Origin: Fibrella forsythiae
GTDB taxonomy: Bacteria > Bacteroidota > Bacteroidia > Cytophagales > Spirosomataceae
Direction of reading: 5' to 3'
Length of the DNA: 64,000 nucleotides
Assembly (NCBI RefSeq): GCF_017353175.1
Contig: NZ_JAFMYW010000004.1
Span: 62,001 to 126,000 of the forward strand
This document shows positions 9,610 to 18,905 of this stretch, in pieces. Under the pieces are notes generated by a model. The model saw nothing but the letters and a program-made list of their open reading frames with translations, made no database searches and had not been told where the DNA came from. Numbering within the stretch: the first letter of the stretch is position 1; the number at the start of each line of letters is the position of its first letter. The translations under genes were made by a program, and so were the position numbers.

Positions 9610-10554
9610 ATGCAGGCTATGCTCTTCACTCCTATTTTTCTATTCATTGTCGCGATTGTCGCCTTCCTGTCCATTGTCATCGTACAGCAGGGTACGGTGG
9701 CAGTTATAACTATCTTCGGAAAATACAGCCGGGTACTCACACCGGGTCTGAATTTCAAAATTCCATTTATCGAGCTCATTTATCGCAAGATCTCGATTCA
9801 GAACCGGTCTGTCGAATTGGCGTTTCAGGCCATCACCGCCGATCAGGCCAACGTCAATTTCAAGGCAATGCTGGTCTATTCGGTGTTGAATCAGGAAGAA
9901 GAAACGATCAAGAATGTGGCGTTCAAATTCATTGACGAAGCCTCATTCATGCAGGCACTCATCCGCACGATCGAAGGCTCGATCCGTAGTTTCGTAGCAA
10001 CCAAAAGGCAGTCTGAAATTCTGGGCCTTCGCTCTGAAATTATCGAACACGTCAAATCGCAGATCGATACGCTTCTCGAAAGCTGGGGCTACCACCTCAC
10101 CGACCTGCAATTGAATGACATTGCATTCGATGAAGTGATTATGCGATCGATGGCGCAGGTGGTAGCGTCGTCGAACCTGAAAGCAGCGGCCGAGAACGAA
10201 GGGCAGGCGCTGTTGATAACGAAAACAAAAGCGGCTGAAGCCGAAGGGAACGCGATCAAAATTTCGGCCGAAGCGGAGAAAACGGCGGCGCAACTCCGTG
10301 GTCAGGGTGTGGCGCTTTTCCGCGAAGAAGTAGCCAAGGGTATGGCTGAATCAGCTAAAGTCATGAGTGAAGCCGACCTCGACGCCTCGCTGATCCTGTT
10401 CTCGATCTGGACAGAAGCCGTGAAGCATTTCGCCGAGAACAGCAAAGGCAACGTCATCTTCCTCGACGGCTCAACCGATGGCATGGAGAAAACCATGAAG
10501 CAGCTACTCGCTATCGAAAAGTTGAACGGAGCGGCTGACACCGGTAAGAAGTAA
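9610..10554 (+). CDS. SPFH/band 7 (stomatin/prohibitin-like) membrane protein
   Basis: A 314-residue protein with one N-terminal membrane helix (residues 5-26), then the band 7 domain (QQGTVAVITIFGKYSRVLTP through about residue 190) and an Ala/Glu-rich coiled coil (about 185-250, with KAAEAEGNAIKISAEAEKTA). Such proteins form oligomeric scaffolds in membrane microdomains and often control membrane proteases. No NfeD-type partner or FtsH gene is adjacent. An internal ATG at 9619 is an alternative start. Confidence 0.88.
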   Translation: MQAMLFTPIFLFIVAIVAFLSIVIVQQGTVAVITIFGKYSRVLTPGLNFKIPFIELIYRKISIQNRSVELAFQAITADQANVNFKAMLVYSVLNQEEETIKNVAFKFIDEASFMQALIRTIEGSIRSFVATKRQSEILGLRSEIIEHVKSQIDTLLESWGYHLTDLQLNDIAFDEVIMRSMAQVVASSNLKAAAENEGQALLITKTKAAEAEGNAIKISAEAEKTAAQLRGQGVALFREEVAKGMAESAKVMSEADLDASLILFSIWTEAVKHFAENSKGNVIFLDGSTDGMEKTMKQLLAIEKLNGAADTGKK

Positions 10555-10556
10555 GC

Positions 10557-10637
10557 TTTTGTCATTCTGAAGAATTGAGGGATCGTGGCGCTTTTAGTAA
10601 GAACGCCACGATCCCTCAATTCTTCAGAATGACAAAA
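10557..10637. repeat. 34-bp perfect palindrome of the TTTGTCATYC type
   Basis: Bases 10557-10590 pair perfectly with 10604-10637 around a 13-base loop. The arm starts TTTTGTCATTCTGAAG and ends GGGATCGTGGCG at the loop. It sits between the convergent SPFH gene and dsbD and could terminate both, but arm length and similarity to the element at 32986 suggest a dispersed palindromic repeat. Confidence 0.8.
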
Positions 10638-10655
10638 AATGCGATCAACTCAGCA

Positions 10656-10667
10656 GCAACGTACCTG
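10656..10667 (-). repeat. CAGGTACGTTGC motif, intergenic copy
   Basis: Exact copy on the minus strand, 7 bases beyond the 3' end of the dsbD gene. Confidence 0.7.
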
Positions 10668-10673
10668 AGCCAC

Positions 10674-12851
10674 CTACTTCCTGGCAAAAGCGGCTTTGCC
10701 TGAATCCAGGAATTTGCCAAATTTCTCGACGTTCAGATCGTAGTTGATGGGCGACACCAGCAGCTTGCCGTCGCCATCGACGAGGCAGTAGTGCGGTTGA
10801 GCGTTGTTGCCATAACGAGTAATCTGCAAATCGCCATTTTGCGCGCCGATCGTTTTCTTCTGCTTCTGGTCGTAGCTCGACGTATACCATTCTCCTTCCG
10901 GCAGTTCGGTTTTATCATCGACGTATAGCGCCACAACTACGTAATCGGTCTGTAGGCGAGCCAGTACCGCCGGATCACTCCAAACGCGCTGCTCCATTTC
11001 GCGGCAGTTTACACAGCCATGACCGGTGAAGTCGATAAACACAGGCTTACCAACGGTTTTGCTGTAGGCCAGTGCTTCTTTATAATCGAAAAAGCCCTGA
11101 ATACCGTGCGGCAATTTGAACAAGTCGCCATACCGAACTGTACGCTTGTCAGCTGGTGCCGTTTGTCCAACGCCTCCATGCAGGTTAAAATCCTGCGAGG
11201 TTTCGGGAGGCAGGTAGCCCGCCAACGCTTTCAGTGGAGCACCCCAGAGACCTGGAATCATGTAGACCACGAACGTAAACGTGATGATGGCCAGCAACAG
11301 GCGAGGAATGCTCACTTTTGAATTCGCCACCGGTAAGCGCATGCTGCCGTTAGCCGTATCAATCGTCATCATCTCGGGGCTATCGTGCGATAACCGGATT
11401 TTACCCAGCAGGTAAAGGCCAAGCAGACTGAAGATTACGATCCAGAACGACAGGTACACCTCCCGGTCGAGCAGATGCCAGTGGTAGACCTGATCGGCAA
11501 TGCTCAGGAATTTCAGGGCCAGGGCCAGTTCCAGGAAGCCAAGCACCACCTTCACAGAATTTAGCCAGCCACCCGATTTAGGAAGCTTAGCCAGCCACTG
11601 CGGAAAGAGCGCAAACAATGTAAACGGAATGGCAAACGCCGACGAGAATGCCGCCATACCAACGATCGGCTTCACCACTTCGCCACCCGCCGACGCCACG
11701 AGAATGCTTCCCACGATAGGGCCGGTGCAGGAGAACGAAACCAGTACCAGCGTGAAGGCCATAAAGAAAATACCGGCCAGACCACCCCGCTCCGAAGCCG
11801 CGTCGGCTTTGTTGACAATCGAGCTAGGCAGCGTAATCTCGAACAGGCCCAGGAATGATAAACCAAACGTGAAGAACACCGCGAAGAAAAGCAGATTGGG
11901 CAACCAGTGCGTGCTCAGGAAATTGGCGAAAGCCGGGCCGTTGATACGCGATACCAACGTACCTATCAGGACATAAATGGCAATGATCGACGCGCCATAG
12001 AGCAACGCTTTCCACCAGCCCCCTTTCTGGTGCGTGAAAAAACTAACCGTCATCGGAATAATCGGAAACACGCAGGGTGTTAGCAAGGCGGCTAATCCCG
12101 CCAGAAAAGCCGTAAGCGCAAAGCCCCACAGCGACTGCGAACCGCCCTGCTCCCCTTCCAACTTTGCTAATGGGTCAACTTCACTAACGACTGGCGCCAC
12201 CGACGTATTTAGCGCTGCTACCGTATCGATTTCAGCCACGTCAACAGTAGCTGATATCGATTCAGGTACGTTGGCAGTAGCAGACGCTACCGTAGTGGTA
12301 CTGATTGGAACTGAAGCAACGGCAGTCGTTACACTTGTTGGCGGCGTTGAGCCCGCTGCCACCGTCAGCATAGACGATACGTCGAAATCGTCGCTTACCT
12401 GTACGCAGACAGTCGAGCAGGTCTGGCCTTCAACAGTGCCTTTAATGACGGGTTTATCGCTCAGCAGTTTCACTCTCTGCGTAAAAACCGCCGGGTTAGG
12501 CATGATATACGTATCACCTTCCCAGACATCATCGAACTTGGTTTCGTAGCCTATAGACATCAGTTCGCCAACTGCCTGAAAGGTCTTATTTTTCTCGAGC
12601 GCCAACGTGGTTGCCTGCGGGCCCATTTCCAGTTTCGGATTGGTTTTGGCGGCGTACATATGCCAGCCTTCCTTCGACCGGGCCGTAATACGAATCTCGA
12701 CAACATCACCCACCTTCGCTTTCGTGGGCGAAACGCTATAGGCAAACGTGGTGGGTTTAGTGATGTTATTCTGGCCAAACTGACCGAAACTGGTCGTAAT
12801 GGCGGTAAACAGGCAAAGCAACAAGCCCAGCGGGGCAATAAACCGATTCAT
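10674..12851 (-). CDS. Protein-disulfide reductase DsbD-like (thiol:disulfide interchange)
   Basis: A 725-residue inner-membrane protein that carries reducing power from cytoplasmic thioredoxin to the periplasm. Order: signal peptide (MNRFIAPLGLLLCLF), N-terminal alpha domain with Cys pair TCSTVC, a Ser/Thr/Val/Ala-rich linker at about 180-230, about eight membrane helices with TPCVFPIIPMTVSFF and SFSCTGPIVG holding the two membrane cysteines, and a C-terminal thioredoxin domain with GHGCVNCREM (CxxC). The start at 12851 is preferred over 12866 because it begins at the signal peptide. The low-complexity linker is longer than I would expect. Confidence 0.92.
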   Translation of the reverse strand: MNRFIAPLGLLLCLFTAITTSFGQFGQNNITKPTTFAYSVSPTKAKVGDVVEIRITARSKEGWHMYAAKTNPKLEMGPQATTLALEKNKTFQAVGELMSIGYETKFDDVWEGDTYIMPNPAVFTQRVKLLSDKPVIKGTVEGQTCSTVCVQVSDDFDVSSMLTVAAGSTPPTSVTTAVASVPISTTTVASATANVPESISATVDVAEIDTVAALNTSVAPVVSEVDPLAKLEGEQGGSQSLWGFALTAFLAGLAALLTPCVFPIIPMTVSFFTHQKGGWWKALLYGASIIAIYVLIGTLVSRINGPAFANFLSTHWLPNLLFFAVFFTFGLSFLGLFEITLPSSIVNKADAASERGGLAGIFFMAFTLVLVSFSCTGPIVGSILVASAGGEVVKPIVGMAAFSSAFAIPFTLFALFPQWLAKLPKSGGWLNSVKVVLGFLELALALKFLSIADQVYHWHLLDREVYLSFWIVIFSLLGLYLLGKIRLSHDSPEMMTIDTANGSMRLPVANSKVSIPRLLLAIITFTFVVYMIPGLWGAPLKALAGYLPPETSQDFNLHGGVGQTAPADKRTVRYGDLFKLPHGIQGFFDYKEALAYSKTVGKPVFIDFTGHGCVNCREMEQRVWSDPAVLARLQTDYVVVALYVDDKTELPEGEWYTSSYDQKQKKTIGAQNGDLQITRYGNNAQPHYCLVDGDGKLLVSPINYDLNVEKFGKFLDSGKAAFARK

Positions 12852-13085
12852 ACAGTGTAGGTACAACTAATAGGTTACGGAGGTAACGCGATTTAATCAG
12901 AAAATGGTTGCCTATTGGTGAGTGTCTGACGAGTGGATCGTAAAGACCATACGTTGCAAAGGACGTGCCGTGTTGCAACAGATAACCTTTCACTAAAAAT
13001 GCGGTGTACTATTTGTTCCTTTTATGTGAAATCCTGACTATTTTTACTGGATTTTACAGCCCAGACAGTTAAAATGTAACACTCC

Positions 13086-13985
13086 GTGAAAGCGCTTTAC
13101 GAAAAGGTAACTATTGATCAGGAACACTCATTGCTCGTAAAACACATTCGTCTTACCGCTTTTGGTGCGCTGTGGCATTACCACCCTGAATACGAACTCA
13201 CCTACATTCTGGAGAGCAACGGCAAGCGTTTTGTGGGTGACCACGTCACCAATTTCGAGGTGGGTGATCTGGTGCTGATCGGACCAAACCTTCCCCACTT
13301 CTGGCGAAATGATGACGACCGCTACGATGAACTGCCCGCTGAAGCCATCGTTGTACAGTTTCCGGCTACACTAGACGAAAACCTGCTGAGTGTATTGCCC
13401 GAGTCGGGTCAGATTCGGCAATTGCTTCAACGGTCACGATATGGCTTGTGTTTTAGCGCTAATACGGTAGGTCGCCTGGCGCCTCGCCTCATTCAGCTAC
13501 CGCACCTCGAAGGCATGGCACAGGTGCTTGAATTGCTAGGTATCCTGAACGAACTGGCAGCCGATCGCGACGCCATCTTGCTGGCTTCCGATAGTTATCA
13601 GCTTACAGCCAGCGAGGCTGAAACCGAGCGTATGAAGCGGGTTCTGGAGTTCGTACTCAAGCATTTCCGAAAAGAAATACGTATTGAACAGATCGCCTCA
13701 GTAGCCGGTATGGCCCCGGCGGCGTTTTGCCGGTATTTCAGAAAACGAACGGGCAAATCGTTTGTCGAATACCTGAATGAACTGCGCATCAGCCACGCCC
13801 GGAAACTATTGACACAGGCCGACCTGAGCGTTAGTCAGGTCGGGTTCGAGTGCGGATTCAATAATATCTCGCATTTTCATCGGCAGTTCAAGCAGCAGAC
13901 AGGCACTACGCCTATGCGCTATCAGGCCATATACCGCGATAAACAGTCGCCTCTGCTACCCAGTATGGCTGGTTTATTGTCATAA
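13086..13985 (+). CDS. AraC-family transcriptional regulator with cupin sensor
   Basis: A 299-residue regulator starting with GTG at 13086. The N-terminal half is a cupin (ALWHYHPEYELTYILE, then GDLVLIGPNLPHFW), which usually binds a sugar or small effector. The C-terminal 100 residues hold two helix-turn-helix motifs (IEQIASVAGMAPAAFCRYFR and SVSQVGFECGFNNISHFHRQ). Typical targets in Bacteroidota are sugar utilisation genes, but the neighbours (dsbD, fusA) give no clue. The stop codon lies in the first bases of a long hairpin. Confidence 0.88.
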   Translation: MKALYEKVTIDQEHSLLVKHIRLTAFGALWHYHPEYELTYILESNGKRFVGDHVTNFEVGDLVLIGPNLPHFWRNDDDRYDELPAEAIVVQFPATLDENLLSVLPESGQIRQLLQRSRYGLCFSANTVGRLAPRLIQLPHLEGMAQVLELLGILNELAADRDAILLASDSYQLTASEAETERMKRVLEFVLKHFRKEIRIEQIASVAGMAPAAFCRYFRKRTGKSFVEYLNELRISHARKLLTQADLSVSQVGFECGFNNISHFHRQFKQQTGTTPMRYQAIYRDKQSPLLPSMAGLLS

Positions 13986-14068
13986 ATAAGTCGTAAGTCA
14001 ATAGTCGATAGTCTGCTGACGTAAGCGTATTCGGGTGTCAGCAGACTATCGACTGCTGACTTATTTAT
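13982..14068. repeat. Long bulged hairpin between AraC gene and fusA
   Basis: Arms 13982-14020 and 14037-14068 share ATAAATAAGTC at the base and an 18-base perfect stretch ending GTCTGCTGAC next to the loop, with a 7-base size difference between the arms. It is built from repeated AGTC words. It overlaps the AraC stop and ends 17 bases before the fusA -33 element, so it probably insulates fusA. Confidence 0.65.
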
Positions 14069-14084
14069 GACTTAACACTTTAAC

Positions 14085-14115
14085 TTGACTTTACCGCTGG
14101 AAGTCAGTAATTTTG
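14085..14115 (+). promoter_or_regulatory. fusA promoter, Bacteroidota type
   Basis: TTG at 14085-14087, 20 bases, then TAATTTTG at 14108-14115, a full match to the TTG-N19/21-TAnnTTTG pattern. Transcription would start near 14122, giving a leader of about 85 bases. This also argues against the upstream in-frame ATG at 14128 region being the fusA start. Confidence 0.75.
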
Positions 14116-14205
14116 CGACCTGAATTCATGAAAGGCCAACCGGTTTTACCGGGCTGGTTTCTTTCCACTGTCTTAGAATTACATAACTTTCTGTATAACA
14201 AGCTA

Positions 14206-16320
14206 ATGGCTCGCGATTTATTATTGACGAGAAACATCGGTATCGCTGCCCACATCGACGCAGGCAAAACGACCACTACCGAACGTATTCTCTATTACGC
14301 CGGGGTAAGTCACAAGATCGGTGAGGTTCACGATGGAGCTGCCACAATGGACTGGATGGAGCAGGAGCAAGAGCGTGGTATCACGATCACTTCGGCCGCC
14401 ACTACCGTTGACTGGACCTACCGCGACCAGAAATACCACATCAACATCATCGATACCCCAGGTCACGTTGACTTCACTGTTGAAGTGAACCGGTCTCTGC
14501 GTGTGCTTGACGGTCTGGTGTTCCTTTTCAGTGCCGTTGATGGTGTTGAACCTCAGTCGGAAACGAACTGGCGTTTGGCCAACAACTATAACGTTGCCCG
14601 CCTTGGCTTCGTAAACAAAATGGACCGCTCTGGTGCCGACTTCCTGAACGTGTGCAAGCAGGTGAAGGAAATGCTGGGTAGCTACGCTGTGCCTCTTCAG
14701 TTGCCAATCGGTGAAGAAGATACATTCCGTGGCGTGGTTGACCTTGTTAACTTCCGCGGTATCGAGTGGAACGACGAAGATAAAGGAATGACCTTCCGTG
14801 AGGTGCCGATCCCAGCCGATATGCTGGACGAAGCAACCGAATGGCGGGAAAAACTGCTGGAGGCCGTTGCCGAATTCGACGACTCGCTGATGGAGAAGTA
14901 TTTCGAAGATCCTACCTCGATCTCGGAAGATGAGATCCTGGCGGCGCTGCGTAAGGCTACTATCAGCATGAAGATCGTGCCGATGCTTTGCGGTTCGTCG
15001 TTCAAAAACAAAGGCGTTCAAACGATGCTCGATTACGTGATGGCCCTGTTGCCTTCACCACTCGACAAAGAAAGCATCGTGGGTACCAACCCCGACACGG
15101 GCGAAGAGATTTCACGCAAACCATCTACGACAGAGCCGTTCTCGGCCCTGGCGTTCAAGATCGCTACTGACCCCTACGTTGGTCGCCTTTGCTTCATCCG
15201 TTCATACTCGGGTGTGCTGGAGTCAGGTTCATACATCCTGAACAACCGGTCGGGCAACAAAGAGCGTATCTCGCGTATCTTCCAGATGCACGCCAACAAA
15301 CAAAACCAGATCGATCGTCTTGAGGCGGGTGATATTGGGGCTGTAGTTGGTTTCAAAGACATCAAAACGGGTGATACCCTGTCAGACGAGAAGAACCCAA
15401 TCGTTCTCGAGTCGATGGTGTTCCCTGATCCCGTTATTGGTTATGCCATTGAGCCTAAGAAGACAGCCGACCAGGACAACTTCTCGAAAGCCATTGGTAA
15501 ATTGATCGAAGAAGACCCAACCCTGAAAGTTGAGTCGAACGAAGAGACTGGCCAAACCATCATTCGTGGTATGGGCGAACTTCACCTGGAGATCATCATC
15601 GACCGGATGCGTCGTGAATTCAAGGTTGAAGTGAACCAGGGTGCTCCTCAGGTGGCCTACAAAGAGACCATCACCAAGAAGGTTGAACACCGCGAAGTAT
15701 ATAAGAAGCAAACAGGTGGTCGCGGTAAATTCGCCGACATCGTGTTTGAACTGATGCCACGTGACCCGGAAGAAGATGGTTCAGTGAAAGCTGGCCTCCA
15801 ATTCGATAACGCGATCGTAGGTGGCGTTATTCCTCGTGAATTCATCCCTGCCATTCAGAAAGGTTTCGCAGAAGCCATGTCAACGGGTCCGTTGGCCGGC
15901 TATCCTGTCGATTCAATGAAAGTTCGGTTGTTCCACGGTTCATTCCACGACGTTGACTCAGACTCATTGTCGTTCGAATTGGCCGCTCGGATGGGCTTCC
16001 GCGAGTCTGCTCGTCAGGCTGGTCCGAAACTCCTCGAACCAATCATGGCCGTTGAAGTATTGACGCCGGAAGAATACACAGGTCCGATTACGGGTGACCT
16101 GAACCGTCGCCGGGGTATCATGAAAGGTATGGACACGCGCGCTGGTTCGCAGGTGATCAAAGCCGATGTGCCTCTGTCAGAACTGTTCGGCTACATTACG
16201 GAACTCCGTACGATGTCGTCGGGCCGGGCCACTGCCAACTTGACTTTCGCTCATTACGAAATCGTGCCGAATAACATCGCCGACACCGTAGTGAAGAAAG
16301 AAAAAGGCGGCCTTTCGTAG
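14206..16320 (+). CDS. fusA: Translation elongation factor G
   Basis: A 704-residue GTPase that drives tRNA-mRNA translocation on the ribosome. G1 is [10 protein letters not shown] near residue 20, switch II/G3 is DTPGHVDFT, and G4 is NKMDRSGAD; the later domains include [10 protein letters not shown] and the domain IV loop [10 protein letters not shown]. The frame stays open to 14113, but the extra 31 residues lie in the leader and are unlike EF-G, so the ATG at 14206 is used. Upstream there is an AraC gene instead of the usual rpsL-rpsG; downstream, after a hairpin, is rpsJ. Confidence 0.97.
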   Translation: MARDLLLTRNIGIAAHIDAGKTTTTERILYYAGVSHKIGEVHDGAATMDWMEQEQERGITITSAATTVDWTYRDQKYHINIIDTPGHVDFTVEVNRSLRVLDGLVFLFSAVDGVEPQSETNWRLANNYNVARLGFVNKMDRSGADFLNVCKQVKEMLGSYAVPLQLPIGEEDTFRGVVDLVNFRGIEWNDEDKGMTFREVPIPADMLDEATEWREKLLEAVAEFDDSLMEKYFEDPTSISEDEILAALRKATISMKIVPMLCGSSFKNKGVQTMLDYVMALLPSPLDKESIVGTNPDTGEEISRKPSTTEPFSALAFKIATDPYVGRLCFIRSYSGVLESGSYILNNRSGNKERISRIFQMHANKQNQIDRLEAGDIGAVVGFKDIKTGDTLSDEKNPIVLESMVFPDPVIGYAIEPKKTADQDNFSKAIGKLIEEDPTLKVESNEETGQTIIRGMGELHLEIIIDRMRREFKVEVNQGAPQVAYKETITKKVEHREVYKKQTGGRGKFADIVFELMPRDPEEDGSVKAGLQFDNAIVGGVIPREFIPAIQKGFAEAMSTGPLAGYPVDSMKVRLFHGSFHDVDSDSLSFELAARMGFRESARQAGPKLLEPIMAVEVLTPEEYTGPITGDLNRRRGIMKGMDTRAGSQVIKADVPLSELFGYITELRTMSSGRATANLTFAHYEIVPNNIADTVVKKEKGGLS

Positions 16321-16327
16321 AAAAATC

Positions 16328-16363
16328 AGTTTACTGTAAACAGAAGACTGTTTACAGTAAACT
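16328..16363 (+). terminator. 16-bp hairpin between fusA and rpsJ
   Basis: Bases 16328-16343 pair perfectly with 16348-16363 around a 4-base loop and are followed by CTTTT. It lies 8 bases after the fusA stop within the 117-base gap to rpsJ, so it may attenuate read-through. The arm contains GTTTACTGT, shared with the hairpins at 16803 and 30580. Confidence 0.6.
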
Positions 16364-16437
16364 CTTTTAAATCTTTCCCCTTCCGGAGTAAATGGTTCTT
16401 TCGGCTGGGGTCTATTTAACTAAACGAACCGCTTTTT

Positions 16438-16743
16438 ATGAATCAGAAGATTCGCATCAAATTGAAGTCGTTCGACCACATGTTGGTTGACAAATCGGCT
16501 GAAAAAATTGTAAAGGCCGTTAAATCAACGGGCGCTATGGTGAGTGGTCCAATTCCACTGCCTACCGACAAAGAGATTTACACCGTCCTGCGTTCACCAC
16601 ACGTTAACAAAAAGGCGCGTGAGCAATTCCAGCTTTGCACCTATAAGCGTCTGGTAGATATCTACTCAACCAGCTCTAAAACGGTTGACGCACTGATGAA
16701 ACTCGAACTCCCCAGCGGTGTCGATGTAGAAATCAAAGTTTAA
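16438..16743 (+). CDS. rpsJ: 30S ribosomal protein S10
   Basis: A 101-residue S10 (NusE), a 30S subunit protein that also works in antitermination with Nus[21 protein letters not shown] and [20 protein letters not shown] are characteristic, and length is normal. In most bacteria rpsJ leads the S10 operon with rplC next; here a strong terminator and a MerR gene follow instead, so it travels only with fusA. Confidence 0.97.
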   Translation: MNQKIRIKLKSFDHMLVDKSAEKIVKAVKSTGAMVSGPIPLPTDKEIYTVLRSPHVNKKAREQFQLCTYKRLVDIYSTSSKTVDALMKLELPSGVDVEIKV

Positions 16744-16757
16744 GTTTCCGTAGTACG

Positions 16758-16796
16758 AAAAAAGGCCCCCGCTGTTTAGCGGGGGCCTTTTTTTTG
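16758..16796 (+). terminator. Rho-independent terminator of rpsJ
   Basis: AAAAAGGCCCCCGC pairs with GCGGGGGCCTTTTT around a short TGTTTA loop and is followed by more T residues, a textbook intrinsic terminator 14 bases after the stop. Confidence 0.9.
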
Positions 16797-16802
16797 TTTT
16801 CT

Positions 16803-16871
16803 GTTTACTGTCTTCTGTTGCTCCGCTATTACACAATACGTAAGCTAGCAGAGCAACAGAAGACAGTAAAC
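16803..16871 (-). terminator. 21-bp hairpin after the CarH-like gene
   Basis: Bases 16803-16823 pair perfectly with 16851-16871; a weaker inner stem occupies the loop. It lies 13 bases beyond the 3' end of the MerR/B12 gene. The arm reads GTTTACTGTCTTCTGTTGCTC and shares GTTTACTGT with two other hairpins here. Confidence 0.65.
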
Positions 16872-16884
16872 TATAAACTCCCTT

Positions 16885-17763
16885 TTATGTGCTCGCCACC
16901 CGGATCAGGTCGTCGATACCGTTGATAATCGTGCCATTCTCCGGCATCTGAATATCCTGACCAACCATTTGGTAGCCGGTTAACAACAGATGTGCTTCGG
17001 GGAATTGGGCGCCTAGTTTAGTCACGTAGGCCTGTGCCTCGCTGTTAGACGGTACCGACGTGATGGCCGAAAAGATATAGTCTGGCTTATGAACGTTGTA
17101 AGCGAACATCAGTTCGTTGAACGGCAGGCTCTGGCCTAAATAAACGACTTTGTTGTAGCGCGCCCGGATGATATAATTGGCAAATAAGAGGCTAATCTCA
17201 TGCATTTCGCCTTCAGGCAGGAACAGCATATACTTTTTCCCGTTGGGCCGCTGCTTGCTCACCTGGCCATCAATAGCCACAATCAGCTTCTGACGGATCA
17301 AATTGGTGATGAAGTGTTCTTGAGCCGGGCCAATCGATCCGGTTACCCACAACGTACCTATACGGCTCAGGAATGGGTAGATGATGTTGATCATCGTATT
17401 CTCGAAACCGAACTGCAGGATGTTGGTACTGATGATCTTCTCAAAACGATCTTCATCCAGATCAATCATTGTGATCGTCAGCGCGTGGATCTGATCGGGA
17501 TAGTTGAGCTGTTTATCAGATATTTTGATTACCTCCTGATACATCTCTTCAACCGAGAGCTTGGAGATTTCGGATATCTTGTAACCGTGATCTTTCAGTA
17601 ACGAGATGTTCAGGACCAGCTTCAGATCCTGATCATCGTAGGTACGTATGTTCGTATCAGTCCGCTTAGGCTGAATGATATTATACCGATGCTCCCAGAT
17701 CCGCAACGTATGGGCTTTGATGCCGGAAAGCTGCTCTAAATCTTTAATCGAGTAGTTACTCAT
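16885..17763 (-). CDS. MerR-family regulator with B12-binding domain, CarH/LitR-type photoreceptor candidate
   Basis: A 292-residue repressor-like protein. Residues 1-70 are a MerR winged helix (YSIKDLEQLSGIKAHTLRIW, then RTYDDQDL). About 95-170 is a helical bundle carrying W139-x9-E149-H150 (W, nine residues, EH), the motif that caps the adenosyl group in CarH photoreceptors. About 175-290 is a cobalamin-binding domain with E186-x-H188, where the His is the expected lower cobalt ligand. Known CarH proteins bind DNA as AdoB12 tetramers in the dark and release it in light, derepressing carotenoid genes. The neighbour upstream on the same strand is a carotenoid gene, which fits. The ExHxxG motif has Ser191 in place of Gly. 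Confidence 0.85.
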   Translation of the reverse strand: MSNYSIKDLEQLSGIKAHTLRIWEHRYNIIQPKRTDTNIRTYDDQDLKLVLNISLLKDHGYKISEISKLSVEEMYQEVIKISDKQLNYPDQIHALTITMIDLDEDRFEKIISTNILQFGFENTMINIIYPFLSRIGTLWVTGSIGPAQEHFITNLIRQKLIVAIDGQVSKQRPNGKKYMLFLPEGEMHEISLLFANYIIRARYNKVVYLGQSLPFNELMFAYNVHKPDYIFSAITSVPSNSEAQAYVTKLGAQFPEAHLLLTGYQMVGQDIQMPENGTIINGIDDLIRVAST

Positions 17764-17956
17764 GGGATGATCAGATTACAAGTTGGTGCAGATAACAGTC
17801 GCTGTGAAAGCAAGCTAAATGAGCCCATTTTAACCCTGCGCTCTTGAACGCAACGTCTAAACTAAGCACCTATTTATCGCTTTGCAACTTTTCGATGGAA
17901 TATGCAATAACACAGCATGAAATATTATCAAATAACCCACCGTAAGGCATAATTGT

Positions 17957-18619
17957 TTAGCCAATGGACAACCGGTAAAGGAGCTGATGGCCAATGAAAA
18001 AGAACGCTTGCAAACTGATTATCAGTACCACCAGCCGGTTTTCTTTTCGAAATGGCAACCCATACCAGATACTAAGTAACGCCACCGAAACAAGCCACCA
18101 ACCCAGATAATTCTGGATAGGAATGGGGTGTCCAAACCACGTCCAGAAGTCGAGTCGAATAGCAACAGGTTCAACCAGCAAGTCGAGTGCAACCATACCA
18201 GCCGCCGCAATAGCTGTTTTGAGATACACTGGCCACGTAAAGCGATCAAAAAACGAACCAAAGCAGTAGGTCAGTAACAGCCAGTTAGCGCCAATGATGG
18301 GCGGAATATCGAAGAGTTTAGGGCCGAGACCTGCGCCATACGCATAAGGGCCGCCAAACACGTACCCGGTACGTACACCCAGCAACTCCACAAAAAATCC
18401 CGTTAAAACGGCCAGAGCGATATAGAACGTGAAAGCGGGCCGCCAATCAGTATGGTACCAGAGTAACGCTGCCAACGTACCCAGCAGATTTAGCGCGGTC
18501 AACTGTTTGAAAAGTGGCGCAACGGCTGGCACCTGCAACCCAATCAAGCCGGCGATGTAGGCCAGAATCAGGATGGTACGAATGAGGTTATCGTAACGAG
18601 GTACAGGGTGGTCAGTCAT
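17957..18619 (-). CDS. Carotenoid biosynthesis membrane protein (CruF-like 1',2'-hydratase family)
   Basis: A 220-residue integral membrane protein with about seven hydrophobic segments, matching the COG2324 carotenoid family. Motifs seen are VELLGVRTGYVFGGPYAYG (family-typical E-L-x-G-x-x-T-G-x-x-F-G-x-Y) and ALDLLVEPVAIRLDFWTW (D-x-x-x-E-P). CruF enzymes add water to the psi end of gamma-carotene-type pigments; in relatives this leads toward flexixanthin. The crtB/crtI genes are not in the window. It lies 193 bases upstream of the CarH-like gene on the same strand, so the two could be co-transcribed. Confidence 0.8.
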   Translation of the reverse strand: MTDHPVPRYDNLIRTILILAYIAGLIGLQVPAVAPLFKQLTALNLLGTLAALLWYHTDWRPAFTFYIALAVLTGFFVELLGVRTGYVFGGPYAYGAGLGPKLFDIPPIIGANWLLLTYCFGSFFDRFTWPVYLKTAIAAAGMVALDLLVEPVAIRLDFWTWFGHPIPIQNYLGWWLVSVALLSIWYGLPFRKENRLVVLIISLQAFFFIGHQLLYRLSIG

Positions 18620-18671
18620 TTATGATCGGGGCTGGTGATAGCAAGTTACTAGCAATTAAGGCGGACCAGGC

Positions 18672-18706
18672 AAAAAAAAAGTCCTGACAACACATGTCAG
18701 GACTTC
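18672..18706 (-). terminator. Intrinsic terminator of tRNA-His
   Basis: On the minus strand AAGTCCTGACA pairs with TGTCAGGACTT and is followed by a run of nine T residues; it lies about 8 bases after the tRNA. Confidence 0.85.
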
Positions 18707-18713
18707 AAATGGT

Positions 18714-18789
18714 GGGTGCACGATGGGTCTCGAACCCACGACCTCCGGCACCACAAACCAGCGCTCTAACCAACTGAGCTACGCGCACC
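18714..18789 (-). tRNA. tRNA-His (GTG)
   Basis: The minus strand folds into a full cloverleaf: acceptor GTGCGCG/CGTGCAC, D arm GCTCAGTTGGTTAGAGC, anticodon loop TTGTGGT with GTG at 34-36, and T loop GTTCGAGAC. An encoded extra G at -1 faces C73, the hallmark identity feature of tRNA-His. CCA is not encoded. Confidence 0.95.
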
Positions 18790-18810
18790 ATTTAATTTGA
18801 GAATGCAAAG

Positions 18811-18905
18811 GTAAGAAGTAATTAAGAGTTAAGAGATAAAAGTTAAGAGTTTTTTTTTGCTCCTGCCAACTCATAACTTTTACCTCTTAACTCTCAATTA
18901 CTTAC
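18811..18905 (-). terminator. Long imperfect hairpin after sodA
   Basis: Arms of about 33 bases (18811-18849 and 18870-18905) built from repeated GTTAAGAG words flank a T-tract loop. The stem includes the sodA stop codon region. It lies between sodA and tRNA-His. Confidence 0.6.

Noticed and set aside
14113-14205. In-frame 31-codon extension of fusA
   Set aside because: It lies in the leader after the TAATTTTG promoter and is unlike any EF-G N-terminus; the ATG at 14206 gives the canonical start.
14221-15021. 266-codon frame antisense to fusA
   Set aside because: Shadow of a highly expressed gene with biased codons; no recognisable motifs.
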